Origin: Motiliproteus sp963974645 | Lineage (GTDB): Bacteria; Pseudomonadota; Gammaproteobacteria; Pseudomonadales; Balneatricaceae | NCBI GenBank assembly: GCA_963974645.1 | Contig: CAXBEA010000017.1 | Span: 1 to 47,848, forward strand | DNA: 47,848 nucleotides | Direction: 5' to 3' | Part shown: one piece after another, positions 33,739 through 42,373 of the stretch | How the letters are laid out: each line of letters opens with the position of its first letter | How positions within the stretch are numbered: the stretch's first letter is position 1 | Translations under genes and position numbers: made by a program | The notes under the pieces: generated by a model | Told to the model about the DNA's origin: nothing | Seen by the model: the letters and a program-made list of their open reading frames with translations, nothing else | The model's database searches: none

Positions 33739-34944
33739 ATGTCTATTGCTGATCGTTGGTTGTTGCCGGATGGTGTCAAAGAGATTCTTCCTGCCGAGGC
33801 GCGTCAAATCGAGGCGTTTCGACGCAAGCTGCTGAATCTGTTTGACAGCTGGGGCTATGATCTGGTGATGCCGCCGATGATCGAATATCTCGAATCGCTG
33901 TTAACCGGGACAGGCAACGATCTGGCGCTGAATACCTTCAAGGTTACCGACCAGCTTACGGGCCGGATGATGGGGCTGCGTGCCGATACCACGCCGCAGG
34001 TAGCGCGTATCGATGCGCATAGTTTGAATCAGCAAGGGCCGACTCGACTTTGCTATGCCAATTCAGTCTTGCATACCGTCCCTGCCAATATGCTGACCGG
34101 GCGTTCGCCGATGCAGATCGGTGCCGAGCTTTATGGTCATGCCGGTGTCGCCAGTGATATCGAGGTGATTAGCTTGATGCTGGAAGCGCTGCAGCAGGCT
34201 CAGCTGAATCAACCGCTGACGCTGGATCTGGGGCACGTTGGGATCTATCGTGTGTTGGCCAATAAGGCGGCGCTAAGTGCTGATGATCAGGCTGAACTGT
34301 TTGCGTTGCTGCAGAAAAAATCACTTACCGAGCTGAATGCGCTGCTGGCCAAGTTGTCTTTGACCGATCAGTGTTGCAGTGCGTTCAGACTGCTCTCGAG
34401 CCTTAATGGCGGTGAGGATACGATCGCCAAGGCGCGGCAGTTGTTGCTGCCCGACTATCCGGAAATGGCGCCGGTTTTAGATGATCTAGAGTTGATCGCC
34501 ACCGCTATCAGCCAGCGCTTCCCTGCGGTTTCTCTGTATTTCGATCTCGGTGAGTTGCGCGGTTATAACTACCATACCGGGGTTGTGTTTGCGGTTTATA
34601 TACCGAGTTACGGGCAGCCGCTGGCCAAGGGTGGCCGCTATGATGAAATTGGCAAGGTGTTTGGGCGGGCTCGTCCCGCGACCGGTTTTAGTGGTGATTT
34701 GAAAGTATTGGCAGAATTGGCAGCCGATCATGCACGGAGTGGCCGCTCTATCTTGGCTCCGGTTGGGGTTGATACGCCACTGCAGGCCAAGATTGCCGAG
34801 CTAAGACAGCAAGGCGAGCGGGTTGTGCAGGCGCTGCCAGAAGCCAAGACGATTCTGACCGAAATGAACTGTGATCGAGAATTGATTTTACGTGATGGCG
34901 ACTGGTGTGTTGTTGCTGTTGATTCATCTGATTTTGAAAGCTGA
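33739..34944 (+). CDS. hisZ: ATP phosphoribosyltransferase regulatory subunit HisZ
   Basis: Class II histidyl-tRNA-synthetase-like protein that activates the short form of HisG, the first enzyme of histidine synthesis. Visible: WLLPDGVKEILPAEARQIE, YDLVMPPMIEYLESLL, GLRADTTPQVARIDAH, and GGRYDEIGKVFGRARPATGFSG. It lacks the anticodon-binding domain of true HisRS. 401 residues. Adjacent to purA as in Pseudomonas. It predicts that the genome codes the short HisG. Confidence 0.95.
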   Translation: MSIADRWLLPDGVKEILPAEARQIEAFRRKLLNLFDSWGYDLVMPPMIEYLESLLTGTGNDLALNTFKVTDQLTGRMMGLRADTTPQVARIDAHSLNQQGPTRLCYANSVLHTVPANMLTGRSPMQIGAELYGHAGVASDIEVISLMLEALQQAQLNQPLTLDLGHVGIYRVLANKAALSADDQAELFALLQKKSLTELNALLAKLSLTDQCCSAFRLLSSLNGGEDTIAKARQLLLPDYPEMAPVLDDLELIATAISQRFPAVSLYFDLGELRGYNYHTGVVFAVYIPSYGQPLAKGGRYDEIGKVFGRARPATGFSGDLKVLAELAADHARSGRSILAPVGVDTPLQAKIAELRQQGERVVQALPEAKTILTEMNCDRELILRDGDWCVVAVDSSDFES

Positions 34945-34960
34945 TTGAGACTTAGGATCT

Positions 34961-36256
34961 ATGGGCAAGAATGTCGTTGTATTAGGTACCCAGTGGGGCG
35001 ATGAGGGTAAGGGCAAGATTGTAGATCTGCTGACCGAGCAGGCATCTGCAGTAGCGCGCTTCCAGGGCGGTCATAATGCGGGTCATACGCTGGTGATCGA
35101 TGGTGAGAAAACGGTATTGCACCTGATCCCTTCGGGGATCCTTCGCGATAACGTGCTCTGCCTGATCGGCAATGGCGTGGTGCTGTCGCCCGAAGCGTTG
35201 CTCAAGGAGATTGCCGGTTTGGAGGCTAAGGGCGTCCCGGTCCGTGAGCGGCTGCGCTTGAGCCCCGCTTGTCCGCTGATCCTGCCATACCATATCGCTC
35301 TGGATCAGGCTCGCGAGCTGGCGCGAGGCAGTGCCAAGATCGGCACGACTGGTCGTGGGATAGGACCGGCCTATGAAGACAAGGTGGCGCGTCGTGGACT
35401 GCGCCTGATCGATATGATGGATCCGGTTCGCTTTGCCGCCAAGCTTCGTGAGGTGCTGGAGTACCACAACTTTGCGCTTACCCAGTATTACAAGGTTGCT
35501 GCGATCGATTATCAGCAGACTTTTGATGCGGCGATGCGGATGGCTGAGGAGTTGCGGCCGATGGTAGCGGATGTGACCGGGATGCTGCACGATTTTCGTC
35601 GTAACGGTGACAATATCCTGTTTGAGGGTGCGCAGGGGTCGTTGCTGGATATCGATCACGGTACCTATCCTTTCGTGACCTCATCAAACACTACCGCGGG
35701 TGGCGTTGCCACCGGTAGTGGTTTTGGTCCGCTGTATTTGGATTATATTCTGGGTATCACCAAGGCCTACACGACTCGGGTAGGTTCGGGACCGTTTCCT
35801 ACCGAATTGTTTGATGACGTAGGCGCTTATTTGGCAAAGAAGGGGCATGAGTTTGGTGCGACCACCGGCCGTCCTCGTCGTTGCGGTTGGTTTGATGCGG
35901 TCGCTTTGCGGCACTCAATTCAGATTAATAGTGTTTCCGGGATCTGCCTGACCAAGCTGGATGTGCTTGATGGGCTTGAGACGATCAACATCTGCGTCGA
36001 CTATCAGGATGCTCAGGGGAACAGCGTCGCTGTGCCTTGCGACAGTGAAGGCTACGAAGCGGCAGTGCCGGTTTACGAAGAGATGCCCGGTTGGAGTGAG
36101 TCTACCGTGGGTGTGCGTGAGTTGGATCAGTTGCCTGCGGCGGCGCGTGCGTACATCACGCGGATTGAAGCGTTGATCGGTGCGCCTGTCGATATCGTCT
36201 CTACCGGTCCGGATCGCAATGAAACTATCGTATTGCGCAGCGCGTTTGATCTTTAA
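34961..36256 (+). CDS. purA: Adenylosuccinate synthetase
   Basis: First step from IMP to AMP, using GTP and aspartate. GTQWGDEGKGKIVDLL (P-loop and catalytic Asp), FQGGHNAGHTLVIDG (catalytic His), GTTGRGIGPAYEDKVARRGLR, TSSNTTAGGVATGSG, and TGRPRRCGWFDAVALR. 431 residues, usual length. Sixteen base pairs after hisZ. Confidence 0.98.
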   Translation: MGKNVVVLGTQWGDEGKGKIVDLLTEQASAVARFQGGHNAGHTLVIDGEKTVLHLIPSGILRDNVLCLIGNGVVLSPEALLKEIAGLEAKGVPVRERLRLSPACPLILPYHIALDQARELARGSAKIGTTGRGIGPAYEDKVARRGLRLIDMMDPVRFAAKLREVLEYHNFALTQYYKVAAIDYQQTFDAAMRMAEELRPMVADVTGMLHDFRRNGDNILFEGAQGSLLDIDHGTYPFVTSSNTTAGGVATGSGFGPLYLDYILGITKAYTTRVGSGPFPTELFDDVGAYLAKKGHEFGATTGRPRRCGWFDAVALRHSIQINSVSGICLTKLDVLDGLETINICVDYQDAQGNSVAVPCDSEGYEAAVPVYEEMPGWSESTVGVRELDQLPAAARAYITRIEALIGAPVDIVSTGPDRNETIVLRSAFDL

Positions 36257-36334
36257 GTAGGAATAGCAGGGGCTTATAAGTTTACAGCTAGTCCCCTGTT
36301 TTAAGTTTTCGGGCTTGCTGACGGAGGCTCTAAT

Positions 36335-36370
36335 AAAAAAGGCGATATCCCGAAGGATATCGCCTTTTTT
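36335..36370. terminator. Bidirectional terminator between purA and suhB
   Basis: Perfect 10-bp stem GGCGATATCC/GGATATCGCC with a CGAA tetraloop, flanked by six A on the left and six T on the right, so it can end transcription from purA and from convergent suhB. Confidence 0.95.
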
Positions 36371-36395
36371 AGTGCTAGCGCTCTGACCAAAAAAA

Positions 36396-37175
36396 TCAGT
36401 GCAACAGTTTTAGCATCTGCTTGAATAGTTTGGAGTTGGCTGCTACTAGGTTGCCGCTGTCGAGCACATTGCTGCTGCCTTTTAGGTCGCCGATCAGTGC
36501 GCCTGCTTCTTGAAGCAGCAAGAGACCCGCTTCGAGTTCCCAGCTGTCGGAGCCTTGGATCCAGCAGGCATCGGTACGTCCGGCAGCTTGATAAGCCAGA
36601 GTCAGTGCGGCAGAACCGACCTGATGCAATCGAGCGCCCTGCAGATAGAGTTGCCGCGTGCCCTTCAGGTGCTGCTCTAGGCCGGCTTCATTGTGGAAGT
36701 TAAAGTGATTGCCGATCAGCGCGTTAGGGATGGTGGTTAGGTCGCTGACGCGAATCCTTTTACCATTTACTTGGGCACCGCGACCACGGCTGGCGGTAAA
36801 CTCTTCACCGGTGATGGGGTTGAGGACTACCGCGTGTTCGATTCGTCCTTGCTGTTTGCATACCAGAGCTAAGGCGAATGTAGGCAGCGCGCTGGCAAAA
36901 TGGCTCAGGCCGTCGATAGGATTAAGGTACCATTCAAAGTCACTTTTTTCTTGGCTGCCAATAGATCCGCTCTGTAATCCCGTGACCCGATGTCCTGGGT
37001 TAGCCTTGAGTAGGTGATAGGCGATGGTTCTTTCCGCTGCGGAAGCTGTGTCGACAATATATGCGCCGACATCTTCGTTTTCTGATTTGATAATATCGAG
37101 ACGTTCGACGGCACGGGCGACTTGTTCGCCAGCGATCCGAGCGGCCCGCAGGGCAATATTTAGAGTGGGTTGCAT
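36396..37175 (-). CDS. suhB: SuhB-like inositol monophosphatase family protein, metal ligands lost
   Basis: Position (divergent from trmJ-cysE-isc), length (259 residues from ATG 37175) and N terminus (MQPTLNIALRAARIAGEQV) identify it as SuhB. In E. coli SuhB joins the rRNA antitermination complex, a role that does not need phosphatase activity. Blocks such as EEFTASRGRGAQVNGKRIRV are intact. The metal site is not: the TEVD-type Asp is Ala44, the GEE pair is Leu67-Gln68, DPLDGT reads NPIDGL (Asn85, Asp88 kept, Leu90), and the WD Asp is Glu213 (WELEAG). This is probably a catalytically dead protein kept for its RNA polymerase role. That last point is inference. The frame is open to 37220 but the family start is 37175. 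Confidence 0.92.
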   Translation of the reverse strand: MQPTLNIALRAARIAGEQVARAVERLDIIKSENEDVGAYIVDTASAAERTIAYHLLKANPGHRVTGLQSGSIGSQEKSDFEWYLNPIDGLSHFASALPTFALALVCKQQGRIEHAVVLNPITGEEFTASRGRGAQVNGKRIRVSDLTTIPNALIGNHFNFHNEAGLEQHLKGTRQLYLQGARLHQVGSAALTLAYQAAGRTDACWIQGSDSWELEAGLLLLQEAGALIGDLKGSSNVLDSGNLVAANSKLFKQMLKLLH

Positions 37176-37354
37176 GATTAGCGCTTTCTGTACGGCTGAA
37201 ACGATCGCGGAGTATAGCAAACTAAGGCCGGAGGGGGCTAAGTGTTTCGGTTGTTTTGTTGTTGCCTATCTTCGGCGTCTAACCGTTGGGGCGATTGGCT
37301 GAAGTGGCTGTGGACTTAACCTCTATGCGTTGCTTACTGCGTCTGTGGGTTATC

Positions 37355-37363
37355 TGGTAGAAT
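37355..37363 (+). promoter_or_regulatory. Extended -10 promoter element of trmJ
   Basis: TGGTAGAAT: an extended -10 (TGn plus TAGAAT) about 22 bp upstream of the trmJ ATG. No matching -35 is clear, which is usual for extended -10 promoters. Confidence 0.45.
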
Positions 37364-37385
37364 CTCCCGCTTTGGGTTTTCGAAG

Positions 37386-38180
37386 ATGGTTGAAATGCTT
37401 TCCTCGCTACGAGTTGTGCTGGTAAATACGACGCATCCCGGCAATATCGGTGGTGTAGCCCGTGCTATGAAAAATATGGGCATCAGCCGGTTGGTGTTGG
37501 TGCAGCCTAGGGACTTCCCAGCGGATGCGGCTTTCGCACGCGCTGCTGGCGCTACGGATATTCTTGATCAGGCCCTTGTGGTTGAAACTCTTGATGAGGC
37601 GCTGGTGGGTTGTCAATTAGTGGTTGGAGCCAGTGCTCGTGGCCGACATATTCCCTGGCCGGTGGTTGATCCGCGCCAGCTGGCCGAGCAGGTGGCGTCT
37701 GTATTTTCCGCTGCTGTAGAGCCTTTGCCGCAGGTCGCGCTGGTTTTTGGCCGGGAGGACCGTGGGCTGACCAATGATGAGTTGCATCGTTGTCACCGGC
37801 ATGTGCATATTCCTTCAAATCCAGAATTCAGTTCTTTAAATCTGGCCGCCGCGGTGCAGGTGATCTGCTACGAGTTACGGATGGCTGCTTTGGCTATGCA
37901 AAAAGAGCAGGGACAGAGCCCGCAGGCTGAGCCGTATTGGGGGACTGCCTGGGACATAGAATCTGCTAGTTCAGATGAGCTAGAGCGCCTGTTCTCCCAT
38001 ATGGAAAAGGTGATGACCGATATCGAATTTTTAGATCCGGAAAATCCGCGGCAGTTGATGACCCGGCTGCGGCGGCTGTATTTACGTAGTCATCTGGATA
38101 GGGTCGAGGTAAGTATTTTGCGTGGTATTTTAACGGCAACCGAAAAGGTTGTTAAGAAACAGGAAAGAAATGATGTTTGA
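37386..38180 (+). CDS. trmJ: tRNA (cytidine/uridine-32-2'-O)-methyltransferase TrmJ
   Basis: SPOUT methyltransferase that modifies position 32 of tRNAs. VVLVNTTHPGNIGGVARAMKNMG, LVVGASARGRHIPWP, VALVFGREDRGLTNDEL and the knot end HIPSNPEFSSLNLAAAVQVICYEL are characteristic. 264 residues. Its last codons overlap the start of cysE. Confidence 0.95.
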   Translation: MVEMLSSLRVVLVNTTHPGNIGGVARAMKNMGISRLVLVQPRDFPADAAFARAAGATDILDQALVVETLDEALVGCQLVVGASARGRHIPWPVVDPRQLAEQVASVFSAAVEPLPQVALVFGREDRGLTNDELHRCHRHVHIPSNPEFSSLNLAAAVQVICYELRMAALAMQKEQGQSPQAEPYWGTAWDIESASSDELERLFSHMEKVMTDIEFLDPENPRQLMTRLRRLYLRSHLDRVEVSILRGILTATEKVVKKQERNDV

Positions 38181-39018
38181 TCAGCTTCGAGAGGATGTTC
38201 AGTCTGTATTTGAGCGCGATCCTGCCGCTCGAAATACATTTGAAGTGTTGACCAACTATCCAGGCCTGCATGCGCTTATCTTGCATCGTCTCTGTCATGG
38301 TTTGTGGACGCGCGGTTTCAAATGGCTGGCGCGGACTATTTCTACCCTGGCACGTTGGCTCACCGGTATAGAAATCCACCCCGGGGCGCGTATTGGCAGG
38401 CGGTTTTTTATCGATCACGGGATGGGCGTGGTGATCGGTGAGACGGCGGAGATCGGCAATGGGGTGACCCTTTATCACGGGGTAACTCTGGGAGGCACCA
38501 CCTGGAATAAAGGCAAGCGCCACCCCACTCTGGAGGATGATGTGGTTGTAGGTGCGGGGGCTAAAATACTGGGGCCCTTTGTGGTGGGTAAGGGCGCGCG
38601 AATAGGTTCGAACGCTGTGGTCACCAAGACGGTTCCTGCTGGCGCTACCGTGGTGGGTATCCCAGGCCGGATTGTGCGATGCAGCGAGGGGGGCGATGAT
38701 TGTTTGGATCAGACGATACAGCGGCAGAAGATGGCGAGCAAAATTGGCTTTGATGCCTACGGTGTCACCAGCGAGCTGTCGGATCCAGTTGCGCATGCGA
38801 TCCAGGCGTTGCTCGACCATATGCAGGCTGTTGATACGCGGATTGAGGTTATGAGTCGGGCGATGCGGTTGTTGGGGGGGGATTGTCCCGAGCAACGGTT
38901 GCCCGAGCTGGATCCGGAGGATTTTGCCGAGGTGGGAGAGAGTCGTGCGGCCAAGAGCGGGATTGATGATGAGGGTGCGGATAAAAATCCGGCAGAGCAT
39001 TCGGGTAGAGAGCAGTAG
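38173..39018 (+). CDS. cysE: Serine O-acetyltransferase
   Basis: Makes O-acetylserine, the carbon precursor of cysteine, which then feeds IscS. N-terminal helical part (MFDQLREDVQSVFERDPAARN, LTNYPGLHALILHRLCHGLW) and a left-handed beta-helix of hexapeptide repeats (IEIHPGARIGRRFFIDHGMGVVIG, VTLYHGVTLGGTTWNKGKRHPTL), with the catalytic His of HGMG and HGVTLGG. The C-terminal 80 residues are charged and extend beyond the short EpsC-type core. The ATG at 38173 has AGGAAAG at good spacing and overlaps the trmJ stop. 281 residues. Confidence 0.95.
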   Translation: MFDQLREDVQSVFERDPAARNTFEVLTNYPGLHALILHRLCHGLWTRGFKWLARTISTLARWLTGIEIHPGARIGRRFFIDHGMGVVIGETAEIGNGVTLYHGVTLGGTTWNKGKRHPTLEDDVVVGAGAKILGPFVVGKGARIGSNAVVTKTVPAGATVVGIPGRIVRCSEGGDDCLDQTIQRQKMASKIGFDAYGVTSELSDPVAHAIQALLDHMQAVDTRIEVMSRAMRLLGGDCPEQRLPELDPEDFAEVGESRAAKSGIDDEGADKNPAEHSGREQ

Positions 39019-39093
39019 TTGCCTTGGGGTTTGGTCTTACTTGGTTAAGCTTTGGTCTGTAGTCGGTTTGGTAGGTTGGCGTTGTTGCAGGTA

Positions 39094-39126
39094 ATAATTG
39101 ACTAAAATAGTCGGCTAATGGATAAT
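39094..39126 (+). promoter_or_regulatory. isc promoter overlapped by an IscR type 1 site
   Basis: TTGACT (39098-39103), 17-bp spacer, GATAAT (39121-39126). Positions 39094-39118 match the 25-base IscR type 1 consensus at about 23 places, with the two half-sites TTGACTA and TAGTCGGCTA around an AAA centre. 2Fe-2S IscR bound here would block the promoter, giving the usual negative feedback on isc expression. Confidence 0.85.
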
Positions 39127-39161
39127 CCTTGTCAGCAACACTCATTACGGGGATTATACCG

Positions 39162-39641
39162 ATGCGATTAACTACCAAAGGGCGCTATGCCGTCACCGCA
39201 ATGCTGGATCTCGCATTGCACGAGGGCCGAGGGCCGATTAGCTTGGCTGATATTTCGTCTCGGCAACGGATCTCTCTGTCTTATCTTGAGCAGCTTTTTG
39301 CTAAGCTACGTCGCAATGGGCTGGTCAAAAGCGTCCGTGGGCCCGGTGGTGGCTATCAGTTAAGCCGTGATAAGGCAGAGATTTTTGTGGTCCAGGTGAT
39401 CGATGCGGTCAACGAATCGGTCGATGCGACCGGCTGTAACAGCAAGGGTGATTGCCACGAAGGCGAAGCCTGTCTGACTCATCATCTTTGGTGCGATCTC
39501 AGTGACCAGATTCACGGCTTTCTGAGTGGTATCAGTCTGGATGATCTGGTCGGGCGCAAGGATGTCCAGAGCGTTTCACAGCGTCTGGATCAGGCGCATT
39601 TAAAAACGATTGAATTTGAACGTATTGAAGCAACCGGCTAA
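39162..39641 (+). CDS. iscR: Fe-S cluster regulator IscR
   Basis: Rrf2-family repressor that senses Fe-S supply. MRLTTKGRYAVTAMLDLAL, winged-helix YLEQLFAKLRRNGLVKSVRGPGGGYQLSR, and cluster ligands Cys92, Cys98, Cys104 and His107, the same numbers as in E. coli. 159 residues from ATG 39162. It sits directly downstream of its own predicted operator. Confidence 0.98.
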   Translation: MRLTTKGRYAVTAMLDLALHEGRGPISLADISSRQRISLSYLEQLFAKLRRNGLVKSVRGPGGGYQLSRDKAEIFVVQVIDAVNESVDATGCNSKGDCHEGEACLTHHLWCDLSDQIHGFLSGISLDDLVGRKDVQSVSQRLDQAHLKTIEFERIEATG

Positions 39642-39669
39642 TGGTTGCTCATGTCTTACGGAGAATAGA

Positions 39670-40884
39670 ATGAAGCTGCCGATCTACCTCGATTACTCAG
39701 CCACGACACCGGTTGATCCACGTGTAGCTGAAAAAATGTGCCAGTGTCTGACCTTAGAAGGCAATTTTGGCAATCCTGCATCACGCTCGCATCTGTTCGG
39801 CTGGAAAGCGGAAGAGGCGGTTGAGATCGCTCGGCGTCAGGTGGCGGATCTGATTAATTGTGATCCGCGCGAGGTCGTCTGGACCTCGGGCGCTACGGAA
39901 TCGGATAACCTAGCTATCAAGGGTGTCGCACACTTTTATAGTAAGAAAGGTAAGCATATCGTCACCTCCAAAATTGAGCATAAAGCGGTGCTGGATACCT
40001 GTCGTCAGCTGGAGCGGGAGGGTTTTGAAGTTACCTACCTAGATCCTCAGGCCAATGGTATCGTGGCCCCAGAGGCGATCAAACAGGCCTTGCGCGAAGA
40101 CACTATTTTAGTCTCGATCATGCATGTGAATAACGAGATTGGAGTGATCAATGATATCGAGGCGATCGGTGAGATCACCCGTGAACATAAGGTTTTGTTT
40201 CATGTTGATGCGGCTCAGAGTGCCGGCAAGATCAATATTGATCTGGGGCGCTTAAAAGTTGATCTGATGTCGTTTTCTGCACATAAGGTGTATGGCCCTA
40301 AAGGGGTTGGTGCGCTTTATGTCGGGCGCAAGCCAAGAGTTCGTCTCGAGGCGCAGATGCACGGCGGAGGGCATGAGCGGGGTATGCGTTCAGGCACCCT
40401 GGCAACACACCAGTGCGTCGGTATGGGTGAAGCCTTTGCGCTTGCTAAAGCTGAAATGCACCAGGAGAGCGAGCGCTTGTTGGGGCTTCGGCAGCGGCTT
40501 TGGGATGGGGTGAACGATCTGGAGCAGGTGTTCTGCAACGGCGATCCCGATCTGCGGGTTTCGGGTAACATCAACATCAGCTTTAACTTTGTCGAAGGTG
40601 AGTCGTTGCTGATGGCGCTGAAGGATCTTGCTGTTTCCTCGGGCTCCGCCTGTACCTCGGCAAGTCTCGAGCCCTCTTACGTGCTCCGTGCGCTAGGTAT
40701 GAATGACGAGATGGCGCATAGCTCGATCCGTTTTGCGATAGGTCGGTTTACTACCGAAGCGGATATTGATCATGCGATCGAAAAAGTGCGTACAGCGGTT
40801 ACCAAGCTGCGCGAGCTGTCACCCCTGTGGGATATGTATAAAGACGGCGTCGATCTGGAAAAAGTAGAGTGGGTTAGTCACTGA
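39670..40884 (+). CDS. iscS: Cysteine desulfurase IscS
   Basis: PLP enzyme that takes sulfur from cysteine and passes it to IscU, and to tRNA and cofactor pathways. YLDYSATTPVDPRV, TSGATESDNLAIKG, HVDAAQSAGK, the PLP lysine in SFSAHKVYGPKG, and the mobile-loop cysteine in SSGSACTSASLEPSYVLRALG. Exactly 404 residues, as in E. coli. ATG 39670 with CGGAG upstream; longer frame ignored because it overlaps the iscR end. Confidence 0.98.
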   Translation: MKLPIYLDYSATTPVDPRVAEKMCQCLTLEGNFGNPASRSHLFGWKAEEAVEIARRQVADLINCDPREVVWTSGATESDNLAIKGVAHFYSKKGKHIVTSKIEHKAVLDTCRQLEREGFEVTYLDPQANGIVAPEAIKQALREDTILVSIMHVNNEIGVINDIEAIGEITREHKVLFHVDAAQSAGKINIDLGRLKVDLMSFSAHKVYGPKGVGALYVGRKPRVRLEAQMHGGGHERGMRSGTLATHQCVGMGEAFALAKAEMHQESERLLGLRQRLWDGVNDLEQVFCNGDPDLRVSGNINISFNFVEGESLLMALKDLAVSSGSACTSASLEPSYVLRALGMNDEMAHSSIRFAIGRFTTEADIDHAIEKVRTAVTKLRELSPLWDMYKDGVDLEKVEWVSH

Positions 40885-40921
40885 ATAGGTCACTCTTAGT
40901 CAGTTAAAAAGGTAAAAAATC

Positions 40922-41302
40922 ATGGCGTATAGCGAAGAAGTTTTAGACCATTACGAAAATCCACGTAATGTTGGCAAGATGAACGATCAGGATTCCCATG
41001 TAGGTACGGGGATGGTCGGTGCGCCTGCTTGTGGTGATGTGATGCGGTTGCAGATCAAGGTTAACGATGCGGGCATTATTGAAGATGCGAAGTTCAAGAC
41101 CTATGGTTGCGGTTCAGCGATCGCTTCAAGTTCTCTAGTGACCGAATGGGTCAAAGGGATGACTCTAGACCAGGCTGCAGAACTGAAAAATACCGAGATC
41201 TCTCAACAGTTGGCTTTGCCACCCGTTAAGATCCATTGCTCGGTTCTGGCAGAAGATGCGATTAAGGCTGCGATTGCAGATTACCGCACTAAAAATTTGT
41301 AA
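40922..41302 (+). CDS. iscU: Fe-S cluster scaffold IscU
   Basis: Scaffold on which 2Fe-2S clusters are built. Ligands Cys37, Asp39, Cys63, His105 and Cys106 are all present, and the HscA recognition motif LPPVK is at 99-103. 126 residues. Confidence 0.98.
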   Translation: MAYSEEVLDHYENPRNVGKMNDQDSHVGTGMVGAPACGDVMRLQIKVNDAGIIEDAKFKTYGCGSAIASSSLVTEWVKGMTLDQAAELKNTEISQQLALPPVKIHCSVLAEDAIKAAIADYRTKNL

Positions 41303-41356
41303 TTAACAATGTTGTAACCGATTGTCGGATCGGCTGATTCTAGATAAGGGAGTTTT

Positions 41357-41680
41357 ATGGCCATCACCATGACCCAGGCGGCGCATAACCACGTCAGCAA
41401 ATTTCTGCTTAATCGAGGTGCAGGTGCCGGTGTTCGAGTAGCTGTTCGTACCACCGGTTGCTCGGGTATGGGGTACGTCCTAGAGTTTTCAGATGTTATC
41501 GATGCCGAGGACAAGGTGTTTGATATCGAAGGTGTTAAGGTGATTGTGGATCCAAAAAGTCTACTTTACCTCGATGGCACTGAGCTCGATTTTGTCAAAG
41601 AGGGGCTGAACGAAGGGTTTAAGTTCAATAACCCCAACGCCCGTAGCGAATGCGGCTGCGGTGAGAGCTTTAGCGTTTAA
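41357..41680 (+). CDS. iscA: Fe-S cluster assembly protein IscA
   Basis: A-type carrier for 4Fe-4S cluster delivery. The three conserved cysteines are Cys35 (RTTGCSGMGY) and the pair in SECGCGESF near the C terminus. 107 residues. AAGGGAG upstream. The last 17 bases of the gene region are repeated once just after the stop. Confidence 0.97.
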   Translation: MAITMTQAAHNHVSKFLLNRGAGAGVRVAVRTTGCSGMGYVLEFSDVIDAEDKVFDIEGVKVIVDPKSLLYLDGTELDFVKEGLNEGFKFNNPNARSECGCGESFSV

Positions 41681-41701
41681 TAAGGGCTTTAGTGTTTAAT
41701 A
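41666..41701. repeat. Direct duplication of the iscA 3' end
   Basis: AGCTTTAGCGTTTAATA (41666-41682, includes the iscA stop) is followed 19 bp on by GGCTTTAGTGTTTAATA (41685-41701), 15 of 17 identical. Confidence 0.7.
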
Positions 41702-41784
41702 TGCTGTCTTGGCATTTATTGAAAACACTTTGTATTGAATAATAGCTGGTTGCTGTTTAAATTCCGGATCAAGCCTGTTCTGTT

Positions 41785-41812
41785 GGGCGAACGAATTTTT
41801 TAAAGTTTGCCC
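41785..41812 (+). other. Hairpin in the iscA-hscB gap
   Basis: GGGCGAAC and GTTTGCCC (one G-U pair) are separated by a 12-base A/T-rich loop, 22 bp before the hscB ATG. It is not followed by a T run, so it is more likely an mRNA processing or stability element than a terminator. Confidence 0.4.
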
Positions 41813-41833
41813 AGTGGAGCTTCGGCCCTCGTC

Positions 41834-42373
41834 ATGACTATCGAAAAAAACTTTTTTGTACTCTTTGGCTTACCGCAAACCTATCAAATCGATATGGCGG
41901 AACTCTCGGGGCGTTACCTGAGCTTGCAAAAAAACTTACACCCCGATCGGCATGCCCACCTGGGTGAGCGTGAGCAATTGCGTGCGATCCAGGCTGTCGC
42001 GCATCTGAATGATGCCCTTGCTACCCTTAAGTCTCCGCTGAAACGTGCAGCCTATTTGCTGAGGCTAAAGGGTATCGATACGGCGGGCAGCTCGACGACT
42101 ATTTCCGATGGTGCGTTTTTGATGCAGCAGATGTTGCTGCGCGAAGAGTTGGATGAGGCTAAAGATGCCGAGGATCCACTTGCTGAACTCGAGCGTTTGC
42201 AGAAAAAAACAGCGTTGCTTGAGGCGCAGTTACATCAGAGTCTGGCGAGCTTGCTCGATAGCGACGATGCTGCCGTTTTGCAGCAGGCGCTAGCGACGCT
42301 GCGGAAACTGCAGTTTTTTGACAAACTGCAGCAACAAATTGAATTATCAGAAGATCAACTGGCGGATTTTTAA
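41834..42373 (+). CDS. hscB: Fe-S co-chaperone HscB
   Basis: J-domain protein that brings IscU to HscA. J domain at the N terminus with FFVLFGLP and HPD in LHPDRHA; C-terminal helical IscU-binding part. ATG 41834 gives 179 residues and matches the family start. The stop TAA shares its last base with the hscA ATG. The weak ribosome-binding site and 153-bp gap after iscA are odd for this operon. Confidence 0.95.
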   Translation: MTIEKNFFVLFGLPQTYQIDMAELSGRYLSLQKNLHPDRHAHLGEREQLRAIQAVAHLNDALATLKSPLKRAAYLLRLKGIDTAGSSTTISDGAFLMQQMLLREELDEAKDAEDPLAELERLQKKTALLEAQLHQSLASLLDSDDAAVLQQALATLRKLQFFDKLQQQIELSEDQLADF

